DNA of 5,169 bases from an uncultured Collinsella sp. GTDB lineage: Bacteria; Actinomycetota; Coriobacteriia; Coriobacteriales; Coriobacteriaceae. The position numbers and the translations under genes were made by a program. Positions 1 to 5,169 of the stretch are shown piece by piece; the stretch's first letter is position 1, and every line of letters starts with the position of its first letter. Under the pieces are notes generated by a model that worked only from the letters and a program-made list of their open reading frames with translations, was not told the DNA's origin and ran no database searches. The stretch spans positions 1 through 5,169 of the forward strand of contig USOF01000113.1 in NCBI GenBank assembly GCA_900556285.1, in the 5' to 3' direction.

Positions 1-1547
1 GGGCAGGTAGTCTCATAGAACTCTTTGCACTCGGCGAGGGTCTCGCCTGCGCCCAGGTCCAGGTTCTCGGGCAGCGTCACCGGCAGCTGATCCTCGGGCA
101 CGGGCACGATGCCGCAGTGCTCGCAGTGGATAGCCGGGATGGGGTTGCCCCAATAGCGCTGACGGCTGATGAGCCAGTCGCGCAGACGGAACTCGACCTT
201 GCGACGACCGCAGCCCATGGCCTCGAGGTCGGCCACGATCGCAGCCTCGCCCTCGGAGTGCTTGCCGCCGCGCATTCCGGTGTACTTGCCAGACTGGACG
301 AGCGTGCCCTCGGCAGCGTGGGCGCAATCCCAGTCGACGGTCTCGGCATGGAAGGTATCGATGGTCTCGCCGCTGGCCTCGACGGCAGCGCGATCGTCAT
401 CGTCCAGGATGATCGGCACGATCGGCAGGTCGTACTTACGGGCAAACTCAAAGTCGCGCTGGTCGCCACAGGGAACGGCCATGACGGCGCCGGTGCCGTA
501 ATCGGCGACGACATAATCGGCAACCCACACGGGGACCTTCTCGCCGTTAACGGGGTTCACCACGTAGCGGCCGGTAAAGGCACCGTGCTTCTCGAGAGTG
601 CCCTGGGCACGCTCGACGGCAGAAATGTGCTTGGAGTCCTCAACGATCTTGGTGACGGCCGCCTCGTACTCCGTGCCCTCGACGAGCTCGTGCAGACGGG
701 CGTACTCGGGAGCCAGGACAAAGAAGGAGACGCCAAAAAGGGTATCGGCACGCGTGGTGAAGACGGTGATCTTGCCCTCATCGCCCTCGATGGGCTCTCC
801 ATGCTGGTCGCACAGGGTAAAGTCGACCTCGGCGCCCTCGGAGCGACCGATCCAGTTGGCCTGCATCTGCTTGACGCGCTCGGGCCAGCCGGGGAGCTTC
901 TCCAGATCGTCGAGCAGCTCCTGGGAGTACTCGGTGATCTTGAAGTACCATTGCTCAAGGTCGCGCTTCTCGGGCTCGGTACCGCAGCGCCAGCACTTAC
1001 CCTCGGTGACCTGCTCGTTGGCCAGAACGGTCTTGCAGGTGGGACACCAGTTGACCGGGTTCTTCTTGCGGTAGACCAGGCCCTTTTCCCACAGCTTCTC
1101 AAAGATCCACTGACCCCAGCGGTAGTAGTCGGGACTGCAGGTCTTGACCATGCGATCCAGATCGTAGGAGAAGCCCATGCGCTTCATCGTGGCGAGCGCC
1201 TGGTCCATGTTCTTATACGTCCAGGCGGCAGCTTGCGTGTTGTGCTTGATGGCGGCGTTCTCGGCAGGCAGGCCAAAGGCGTCAAAGCCGATGGGGTGCA
1301 GCACGTCGTAGCCGCGCATGCGGGCCTGACGGGCCATGGCATCGCCGATGGTATAGTTGCGCGCGTGGCCCATGTGCAGGTCGCCCGACGGATACGGGAA
1401 CATCTCGAGCACATACTTCTTGGGCTTGCTCTCGTCGGTGTCGACGGCAAAGAGGTTGGAGTCCTCCCAGGCCTTCATCCACTTGGACTCAATGGCCTGC
1501 GCGTCGTAGGCAGGGATCTCATCCTTATGATCTGTGCAATCGCACAT
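1..1547 (-). CDS. leuS: Leucyl-tRNA synthetase, N-terminal 515 codons (partial, runs off the left edge)
   Basis: Class I aminoacyl-tRNA synthetase that charges tRNA-Leu in the cytoplasm. The frame is open from the ATG at 1547 to the window edge. Visible parts in order: the HIGH-type ATP-binding motif HMGH at residues 58-61; a zinc ribbon with Cys168, Cys171, Cys185 and Cys188 inside the WCPTCKTVLANEQV region; the editing (CP1) domain with the threonine-rich TTRADTLFG at 264-272 and GTGAVMAVPCGDQRD ending near 365; then SRQRYWG and a second Cys pair (475, 478), with Cys515 beginning another likely metal-site pair. The KMSKS loop, anticodon-binding domain and C-terminal domain lie outside. From recalled family lengths (about 800-880 residues), roughly 60% is present. 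The start is fixed by AAAGGAG five bases upstream. One oddity is that the His normally before the editing Asp (Asp362) is Gly361. It is transcribed away from the repeat-bearing spacer. Identification is very secure. Confidence 0.97.
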   Translation of the reverse strand, partial: MCDCTDHKDEIPAYDAQAIESKWMKAWEDSNLFAVDTDESKPKKYVLEMFPYPSGDLHMGHARNYTIGDAMARQARMRGYDVLHPIGFDAFGLPAENAAIKHNTQAAAWTYKNMDQALATMKRMGFSYDLDRMVKTCSPDYYRWGQWIFEKLWEKGLVYRKKNPVNWCPTCKTVLANEQVTEGKCWRCGTEPEKRDLEQWYFKITEYSQELLDDLEKLPGWPERVKQMQANWIGRSEGAEVDFTLCDQHGEPIEGDEGKITVFTTRADTLFGVSFFVLAPEYARLHELVEGTEYEAAVTKIVEDSKHISAVERAQGTLEKHGAFTGRYVVNPVNGEKVPVWVADYVVADYGTGAVMAVPCGDQRDFEFARKYDLPIVPIILDDDDRAAVEASGETIDTFHAETVDWDCAHAAEGTLVQSGKYTGMRGGKHSEGEAAIVADLEAMGCGRRKVEFRLRDWLISRQRYWGNPIPAIHCEHCGIVPVPEDQLPVTLPENLDLGAGETLAECKEFYETTC

Positions 1548-1552
1548 ATCAG

Positions 1553-1559
1553 CTCCTTT
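1553..1559 (-). promoter_or_regulatory. Ribosome binding site of leuS
   Basis: AAAGGAG on the minus strand, separated by CTGAT from the ATG at 1547. It is a strong Shine-Dalgarno match and settles the leuS start; the next in-frame ATG is codon 49, already inside conserved synthetase sequence. Confidence 0.85.
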
Positions 1560-1580
1560 AATCTTAGCTGGGGTCGGTCG

Positions 1581-1680
1581 GCTTAGCTTTGTTCGCTACT
1601 GCGGACAGTCCTGCGCAAGACGAAGAGCACATTAAGTGCTCTTCGGCTCGTGCGGAACTCGCGACAAACATAACCAAGCC
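1581..1680 (+). repeat. Structured intergenic repeat, copy A (forward)
   Basis: The core at 1595-1669 (GCTACTGCG... to ...CAAAC) aligns by hand at roughly 80% identity with the reverse complement of copy B (1803-1876), with one single-base gap. At its centre is a perfect 10-bp hairpin, CGAAGAGCAC (1621-1630), loop ATTAA, GTGCTCTTCG (1636-1645). Similarity continues weakly into the flanks (CAAACATAACCAAG beside B's CAAACTAAAGGCCAAG), so the whole element is about 100 bases, but its outer arms no longer pair well. It lies upstream of leuS, so if the leuS promoter is further upstream the hairpin is in the leuS leader. There is no transposase, and the family name, if any, is unknown to me. Confidence 0.75.
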
Positions 1681-1725
1681 CCACCGGGCAACCTACCAAC
1701 CAGATTCTTTTCAGCCCAGGCCCCT

Positions 1726-1782
1726 GTGTACCGCGCGTCGAAGATCTTCAAATTCAGGCAGCCTGACAATCGATTCTTATAG
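1726..1782 (+). pseudogene. Remnant of the 3' end of a glycosyltransferase paralogue
   Basis: Read from 1726 to a TAG at 1780-1782, this frame gives VYRASKIFKFRQPDNRFL. The intact glycosyltransferase on the opposite strand ends in GLYRLASKIFKFN. AAGATCTTCAAATTCA at 1741-1756 is a perfect 16-base inverted match to 1934-1949, inside that gene's last codons. Upstream the two still align in the same reading frame with one missing codon (Leu), and the differing bases in the Tyr-Arg, Ala and Ser codons (cgc/cgt, gcg/gcc, tcg/tct) are silent. That pattern points to former coding sequence rather than chance. Upstream in this frame, possible further similarity (an FF pair at 1705-1710) fades and no start or glycosyltransferase motifs remain. 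It is not expected to make a functional product. Alternatively it is just one arm of a large palindrome. Confidence 0.45.
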
Positions 1783-1786
1783 CAGA

Positions 1787-1896
1787 GGCCCCTTGGCCTT
1801 TAGTTTGATACAAGTTCCGCACGAGCCGGAAAGCACTTAATGTGCTTTCCGTGCGAGCAGGACTGTTCGCAGTAGCAAACTAAAGGCCAAGGGGCC
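1787..1896 (-). repeat. Structured intergenic repeat, copy B (inverted relative to A), with 21-bp perfect terminal arms
   Basis: The outer arms 1787-1807 and 1876-1896 are perfect 21-base reverse complements (starting GGCCCCTTGGCC and ending in its complement). The centre is a perfect 10-bp hairpin, CGGAAAGCAC (1827-1836), loop TTAAT, GTGCTTTCCG (1842-1851), partly extended by CGCAC/GTGCG pairing. The whole 110-base unit can fold as one long stem. The core 1803-1876, read on the minus strand, matches copy A. Against A, the hairpin differs at two pairs and both partners have changed together, so pairing is kept. It starts 32 bases after the glycosyltransferase stop. A role in transcription termination and a history as a small mobile palindromic repeat are both possible. 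Confidence 0.85.
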
Positions 1897-1897
1897 C
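1876..1897 (-). terminator. Possible intrinsic terminator of the glf-glycosyltransferase unit
   Basis: On the minus strand, about 30 bases after the glycosyltransferase TAA, GGGCC-CCTT-GGCCT can form a short stem (one G-U pair) followed by the T-rich run TTAGTTT. The same module occurs on the plus strand at 1786-1806, AGGCC-CCTT-GGCCT then TTAGTTT, because it sits in both arms of repeat B. The stem is short, so alone it would be weak; the larger fold of repeat B may contribute. The symmetric layout would stop transcription arriving from either side. Confidence 0.4.
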
Positions 1898-1928
1898 AGT
1901 CAACCTATCAGCAGCGATTACTCAACAG

Positions 1929-2960
1929 TTAGTTGAATTTGAAGATCTTAGAGGCAAGACGGTATAGGCCGAGCGTGGTTTTGTCTCCGGCACGACCGCG
2001 GAGGTTAGTGAAGAAGCCGACCACACCGTAGCGAGCGCGACGATACATGCGCTCGTCATAGGCCTTCAGATCACTCCACAGCGTCTTCAGGCGCTCATCG
2101 GCGCATTCTTCCTCGGAAAGCTTGGTGAGCACCGAGCAGATTGCCATCATCATGGTGAAGTAGCCCATCATGTACGAACGCAGGCGCGACGACTCAACAT
2201 CGCTGTACAGGTGGTACGACTCCATCATGATACGCGTAACACGGAACTGCTGGTCCAGACGCTTGACCATCGTTGCCTCGTTGACGCTCTGACCTTCGCG
2301 ACCGATAAAGTAGCGGTAGAGGTCGATGTCGGCGTAGTACATGGTCTTGCAACGCGGCAGCGGCACGTAGGCGTAGATGTTGTCCACATAGAACGTGTGC
2401 GGCGGCATGGGAAGGTTGGACTCGCGCAGCACATCCGTGCGATAGCACAGGCTGTGCATGAGTAGGTTCTGGTCCAGGCGGAAATGACCGATCTGATCCC
2501 AAGAAAAGATCTTTTTGCGCGGCAGGGCAAATTTGTAACCAATAGCGGTATGCGTCCCCTCGTAAACCTTCTCGTACACGTAGTTCGAGATAAACAGGTC
2601 AACGCGCTGGTCGCGCTCCTCAAAGCCACGCAGAATCGACAGCATGGTCGAAAGGGCAGCGCCGTCAAGCCAGTCGTCCGAGTCGACAACCTTGTAGTAG
2701 GTGCCCTGCGCCTCGCGCAGACCCGAAAGGACGGCAATACCGTGACCGCCATTCTCCTGGTGCACCGCGCGGATGATTCCAGGATAACGGGCCTCCCACT
2801 CGTCGGCCTTGGCGGCCGTCTCGTCCTTGGAGCCGTCGTCCACCACGATAATCTCGATATCGGTGGCGTAATTGCTCCCCTCCAAGATGGAGGTGATGCA
2901 ATGGTCCATGTCCTTGGCGGCGTTATACGAGGGAATACCGAATGTTATGACTTTATGCAT
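1929..2960 (-). CDS. Family 2 (GT-A) glycosyltransferase, probable surface polysaccharide synthesis
   Basis: Transfers a sugar from a nucleotide-sugar donor to a growing glycan, probably at the inner face of the membrane. Numbering from the chosen ATG (343 residues): KVITFGIPSYN at 3-13 opens the nucleotide-binding fold, IVVDDGS is at 38-44, ENGGHG at 69-74, and VVDSDDW at 91-97 contains the metal-binding DxD (Asp93-Ser-Asp95). The remainder is a less conserved acceptor-side region with many aromatic and Met residues and a basic C-terminus. I see no signal peptide or clear membrane helix. It overlaps the end of glf by 8 bases (ATGCATAA), which suggests translational coupling and chose this start; an in-frame ATG at 2978 would add six residues without a better ribosome site. 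Pairing with glf makes a galactofuranosyltransferase plausible, but donor and linkage cannot be read from sequence. Its last codons recur inverted at 1741-1756. Confidence 0.92.
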   Translation of the reverse strand: MHKVITFGIPSYNAAKDMDHCITSILEGSNYATDIEIIVVDDGSKDETAAKADEWEARYPGIIRAVHQENGGHGIAVLSGLREAQGTYYKVVDSDDWLDGAALSTMLSILRGFEERDQRVDLFISNYVYEKVYEGTHTAIGYKFALPRKKIFSWDQIGHFRLDQNLLMHSLCYRTDVLRESNLPMPPHTFYVDNIYAYVPLPRCKTMYYADIDLYRYFIGREGQSVNEATMVKRLDQQFRVTRIMMESYHLYSDVESSRLRSYMMGYFTMMMAICSVLTKLSEEECADERLKTLWSDLKAYDERMYRRARYGVVGFFTNLRGRAGDKTTLGLYRLASKIFKFN

Positions 2961-4155
2961 GGCAGGCGATAATCTCATCCGAAAGATCGAGGGCGGAATT
3001 GGTCACGGCGTCCATATCGTAGTAACGATACTCGGCCAGACGACCCACCGGGTGGAAGTTCGTCAGGTTCTGGACGCGCTCAAGATAGCGCTCATAGAGC
3101 TCACGGTTCTCGGGCTCAAGAATGGCGTAGTACGGCGTCTCGCCCGAGTCGGGCGTATAGGCCTTGGAGTACTCCATCATGATGGTGGTCTTGCCGGGCA
3201 GGACCTGACCGGTCATGTTCTTGAACTCGGTGATACGCGTGTAGTCCTCGCTCGTGGTGTAGTTGACGGTGCCCACGGGCTGGAACTGGTCCATATCGAG
3301 CGTCTCGAACTTCATGTCGAGCGTACGGTACGGCAGAGCGCCCAGGTCGAGGTTGAACAGCTCGTCGAGCGGACCGGTGTAGACGATCTCGCCGCCATAG
3401 ACCTTGCCGTCGATCTTGACGGTGGTCTCGTCGATCTCGAAGAGGTCGCGGGCGTCCACATCGCAGAACACATCAATCAGATCGTGGTCGAGCATGTGAT
3501 CGAACAGCGCGGTATAGCCGTCCTGCGGCATGCCCTGGAAGGGAGCCTGCGGGAAGTAGCGGTCATCGTCGCCCACAAAAACGGGAACGCGGCCGGTGAT
3601 CGACGGGTCGATCTGGTCGGGCGTCTGGCCCCACTGCTTCATGGTGTAATGCAAAAAGACATTCTCATAGACGTAATCGGCGACTTCGGCAAGATCCGGG
3701 TCGTTCTTCTTGCGCAGCTCCATAATGGGCACCTTGACATCCTTGCCAAAGGTCTCCACGAGCTTCTGATACAGCTCCTCGCCGCGCTCGTCACCAAAGG
3801 CGAGCTTGAGACTCGCATGGTTGAAGGGCACGGGCATAAGGGTACCGTTGATGTTGGCGAGCACCTTGTGCTGATAATCCGTCCACTTGGTAAAGCGCGA
3901 CAGGAAATTGTGCACGCGCTCGTTAAAGGTGTGATAGATATGCGGACCGTACTCGTGGATCAGGATTCCGGCCTCGTCAGTGCAGTCATAGGCATTGCCC
4001 GCAATGTGGCTACGGCGCTCCAAAACGGCAACACGATAGCCGATGGTCTCGGCAAGACGGCGGGCGCAAACGGCACCGGCATATCCAGCACCGACGACAA
4101 TCATGTCGTACGCGCCGGCGTTAAAGCCTTCAGGCAGGCCTGAGGTAATCTGCAT
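2953..4155 (-). CDS. glf: UDP-galactopyranose mutase
   Basis: FAD-dependent cytoplasmic enzyme that interconverts UDP-galactopyranose and UDP-galactofuranose, the donor for galactofuranose-containing glycans. The 400-residue product is near the usual bacterial length. It shows the Rossmann FAD motif VVGAGYAG at 20-27 after a 16-residue N-terminal extension, the ERRSHIAGN segment near 46-54, GPHIYHT at 70-76 with the conserved flavin-side His72, YTMKQWG, RVPVFVGDDDRYF at 189-201, YTGPLDELF, the substrate-binding Arg in YTRITE, and the C-terminal GRLAEYRYYDMDAV. The start is supported by AAGGAG five bases before the ATG. Phe193 sits where I recall Arg in the E. coli and Klebsiella enzymes (PVR). 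It is the first gene of a two-gene unit with the downstream glycosyltransferase and diverges from pta. The function call is secure. Confidence 0.96.
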   Translation of the reverse strand: MQITSGLPEGFNAGAYDMIVVGAGYAGAVCARRLAETIGYRVAVLERRSHIAGNAYDCTDEAGILIHEYGPHIYHTFNERVHNFLSRFTKWTDYQHKVLANINGTLMPVPFNHASLKLAFGDERGEELYQKLVETFGKDVKVPIMELRKKNDPDLAEVADYVYENVFLHYTMKQWGQTPDQIDPSITGRVPVFVGDDDRYFPQAPFQGMPQDGYTALFDHMLDHDLIDVFCDVDARDLFEIDETTVKIDGKVYGGEIVYTGPLDELFNLDLGALPYRTLDMKFETLDMDQFQPVGTVNYTTSEDYTRITEFKNMTGQVLPGKTTIMMEYSKAYTPDSGETPYYAILEPENRELYERYLERVQNLTNFHPVGRLAEYRYYDMDAVTNSALDLSDEIIACHA

Positions 4156-4233
4156 CGATACTCCTTGTCAAAAGCCACGGGCTCGTTAGCTGGGCTTTTC
4201 TCGAACATTCTTCGAGACATATTTATCAGAGCG

Positions 4234-4239
4234 ATTATA
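4234..4239 (-). promoter_or_regulatory. Candidate -10 box for glf transcription
   Basis: A perfect TATAAT on the minus strand, 78 bases upstream of the glf start. A hexamer 17 bases further upstream reads CTCATT, a poor -35, so the promoter is either weak or activator-assisted. The box abuts a small palindrome, TAGCGCTA at 4238-4245. Confidence 0.45.
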
Positions 4240-4253
4240 GCGCTAATGCGTCC

Positions 4254-4259
4254 TATAAT
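4254..4259 (+). promoter_or_regulatory. Candidate -10 box for pta transcription
   Basis: A perfect TATAAT on the plus strand, in CCTATAATG, which would start RNA near 4266 and leave a leader of about 120 bases before pta. The -35 position at 17-base spacing (GCGATT) is a poor match and overlaps the opposing glf -10 box. Confidence 0.45.
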
Positions 4260-4311
4260 GAGCTTGCCACACAAGGAAAGCTCAAGCACCGCGGCGTACA
4301 TAATTGAAAGG

Positions 4312-4334
4312 TAAACCCGCTAGCAGCGGGTTTA
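4312..4334 (+). terminator. Hairpin in the pta leader, terminator- or attenuator-like
   Basis: TAAACCCGCT (4312-4321) and AGCGGGTTTA (4325-4334) form a perfect 10-bp stem with a 3-base AGC loop. On the plus strand it runs into TTTATTCG, and on the minus strand into TTTACCTTTCAATT, so it could end RNA in either direction. It lies between the candidate pta promoter and the pta ribosome site. There it could attenuate pta, or pta could have another promoter downstream. No gene precedes it on the plus strand that would need a terminator. Confidence 0.5.
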
Positions 4335-4376
4335 TTCGTGTACAGCCGAGGGCCTGGAGCTTAGCGGAACGCTTGT

Positions 4377-4382
4377 AAGGAG
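4377..4382 (+). promoter_or_regulatory. Ribosome binding site of pta
   Basis: AAGGAG followed by TAAC and then the ATG at 4387. The spacing is short but acceptable, and it fixes the pta start. Confidence 0.85.
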
Positions 4383-4386
4383 TAAC

Positions 4387-5169
4387 ATGAGCGATTTCCT
4401 AAACCGTATGAAGTCTGCCGCCAAGGCCGACCTTAAGACCATCGTCCTGCCCGAGGGCGAAGACCCGCGCACCATCGTCGCGGCGAACAAGATCATCGAG
4501 GAGGGCCTGGCCAACATCGTCATCCTGGGCAACCCCGATGACATCAACGTTCCCGGCGCCACCGTCATCGACCCGCGCAACGCCGAGAAGCACGAGGAGT
4601 ACGCGCAGAAGTTTGCCGAGCTCCGCGCCAAGAAGGGCGTCACCATCGAGCAGGCTCGCGCCCAGGTGATGGACGCCACCTACTTTGGCACCATGATGGT
4701 CAAGATGGGCGACGCCGACGGCCTGGTCTCCGGCGCCTGCCACTCCACCGCGGACACCCTGCGCCCCGCGCTGCAGATCCTCAAGACCGCCCCGGGCACC
4801 AAGCTGGTCTCGGCCTTCTTCGTGATGTGCACCGACACCCCGCAGTTTGGCACCGACGGCACGCTGATCTTTGCCGACTGCGGCCTCAACATCAACCCGT
4901 CCTCTGACGAGCTCTCCGAGATTGCCATTGCCTCCGCTCACTCCTGGTCCACCTTCATGGGCAATGTCGAGCCGCACGTGGCCATGCTCTCCTACTCCAC
5001 CATGGGCTCCGCCGGCGGCGAGGTTGCCAAGAAGGTCCAGGAAGCCGTGAAGTTCTGCAAGGAGAAGGCCCCCGAGCTCGCCATCGACGGCGACCTGCAG
5101 CTCGATGCCGCTATCGTCCCCACCGTCGCCCAGCTCAAGGCCCCCGGCTCCTCTGTCGCCGGTAAGGCC
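4387..5169 (+). CDS. pta: Phosphate acetyltransferase, N-terminal 261 codons (partial, runs off the right edge)
   Basis: Interconverts acetyl-CoA plus phosphate with acetyl-phosphate plus CoA. With acetate kinase, often encoded next door, it yields ATP and acetate in fermentation. The product begins MSDFLNRMKSAAKADLKTIV and proceeds through LPEGEDPRT at 21-29, DATYFGTMMVKMGDADGLVSGACHST ending near 120, the region around FADCGLNINPS, and the catalytic-loop motif LSYSTMGSAGG at 201-211. The visible part ends at PGSSVAGKA, just before the conserved C-terminal segment. The start near the catalytic domain shows the short single-domain form (usually about 330 residues), without the N-terminal regulatory domains of the long enterobacterial enzyme. 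About 80% of the gene is present. The codon third positions are strongly C/G, as expected for a well-expressed metabolic gene. It is transcribed divergently from glf. Confidence 0.95.
   Translation, partial: MSDFLNRMKSAAKADLKTIVLPEGEDPRTIVAANKIIEEGLANIVILGNPDDINVPGATVIDPRNAEKHEEYAQKFAELRAKKGVTIEQARAQVMDATYFGTMMVKMGDADGLVSGACHSTADTLRPALQILKTAPGTKLVSAFFVMCTDTPQFGTDGTLIFADCGLNINPSSDELSEIAIASAHSWSTFMGNVEPHVAMLSYSTMGSAGGEVAKKVQEAVKFCKEKAPELAIDGDLQLDAAIVPTVAQLKAPGSSVAGKA

Larger units (their letters stand above)
1548..1928. other. Gene-free spacer between leuS and the glycosyltransferase gene
   Basis: This 381-base stretch holds no gene I would defend. It carries the leuS leader and probably its promoter, repeat A, a short plus-strand remnant of a glycosyltransferase 3' end, and repeat B next to the glycosyltransferase stop codon. 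I searched the leuS-sense strand for a T-box signature and for a clear -35/-10 pair and found neither. The best TATA-like hexamers (TATAAG at 1776-1781, TATGTT at 1667-1672, both minus) lack a suitable -35 at 16-18 bases, so no leuS promoter is called. The sequence is dominated by nested inverted repeats. Confidence 0.8.

Noticed and set aside
117..1586. 489-codon plus-strand open frame
   Set aside because: It is antisense to leuS, whose motifs are unmistakable. The long frame follows from GC-rich codon bias, and its product is a low-complexity run of Val, Leu, Gly and Ala with no recognisable domain.
1724..1737. T-box-like string GTGTACCGCG
   Set aside because: It resembles the end of the T-box consensus but lies on the strand opposite to leuS and lacks the GGGTGG part, the terminator partner and a downstream gene.
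1589..1840. 83-codon plus-strand open frame in the spacer
   Set aside because: It runs through repeat A and into repeat B, has no convincing ribosome site, shows no family resemblance, and uses a different frame from the glycosyltransferase remnant.
1571..1897. Whole spacer as an insertion sequence or MITE with target-site duplication
   Set aside because: There is no transposase, and I could not find a clean short direct repeat bordering either copy or the pair. A MITE-like origin remains possible but is not shown.
2958..2978. Alternative glycosyltransferase start at 2978
   Set aside because: It would add MRLSPA, which is not part of the conserved fold, lengthens the overlap with glf to 26 bases, and has no better ribosome site. 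The ATGCATAA overlap at 2953-2960 is the more typical arrangement.
2872..4143. 423-codon plus-strand open frame
   Set aside because: It is antisense to glf and the start of the glycosyltransferase gene, both of which have clear motifs. Its protein looks like a reverse-strand shadow.
4399..4977. 192-codon minus-strand open frame
   Set aside because: It is antisense to pta, with a Gly/Val-rich shadow composition and no ribosome site.

Overview
The window looks like a piece of a moderately high-GC actinobacterial chromosome, most plausibly class Coriobacteriia (Collinsella-like). This rests on GC-rich third codon positions, strong AAGGAG-type ribosome binding sites, a zinc-ribbon LeuRS resembling the Thermus form, and a single-domain phosphate acetyltransferase. 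It is inference from sequence character; no database search was possible.

Layout. Positions 1-1547 (minus) hold the N-terminal 515 codons of leuS, cut by the left edge. Positions 1548-1928 form a 381-base gene-free stretch holding two related, imperfectly palindromic repeats in opposite orientation (A, about 1581-1680; B, 1787-1896). Between them is a short plus-strand scrap that matches the last codons of the neighbouring glycosyltransferase gene. Positions 1929-2960 (minus) encode a family-2 glycosyltransferase and 2953-4155 (minus) encode UDP-galactopyranose mutase (glf). These two overlap by 8 bases and are almost certainly one transcription unit, glf first. Positions 4156-4386 are a divergent intergenic region with two back-to-back TATAAT boxes and a 10-bp hairpin in the pta leader. 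Positions 4387-5169 (plus) hold the first 261 codons of pta, cut by the right edge.

How the genes relate. Glf makes UDP-galactofuranose and the adjacent transferase probably uses this or a related nucleotide sugar in a surface polysaccharide. leuS (translation) and pta (acetyl-CoA/acetyl-phosphate interconversion) are housekeeping genes flanking this small cell-surface module.

The coding genes are ordinary. The unusual part is the interval between leuS and the glycosyltransferase. Two diverged repeats keep a 10-bp stem through paired compensatory substitutions. One of them is flanked on both sides by inverted copies of a glycosyltransferase 3' end. This looks like the scar of a convergent paralogue plus a structure-conserved intergenic repeat family. 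I see no CRISPR array, tRNA, rRNA, transposase or complete new multi-gene system.
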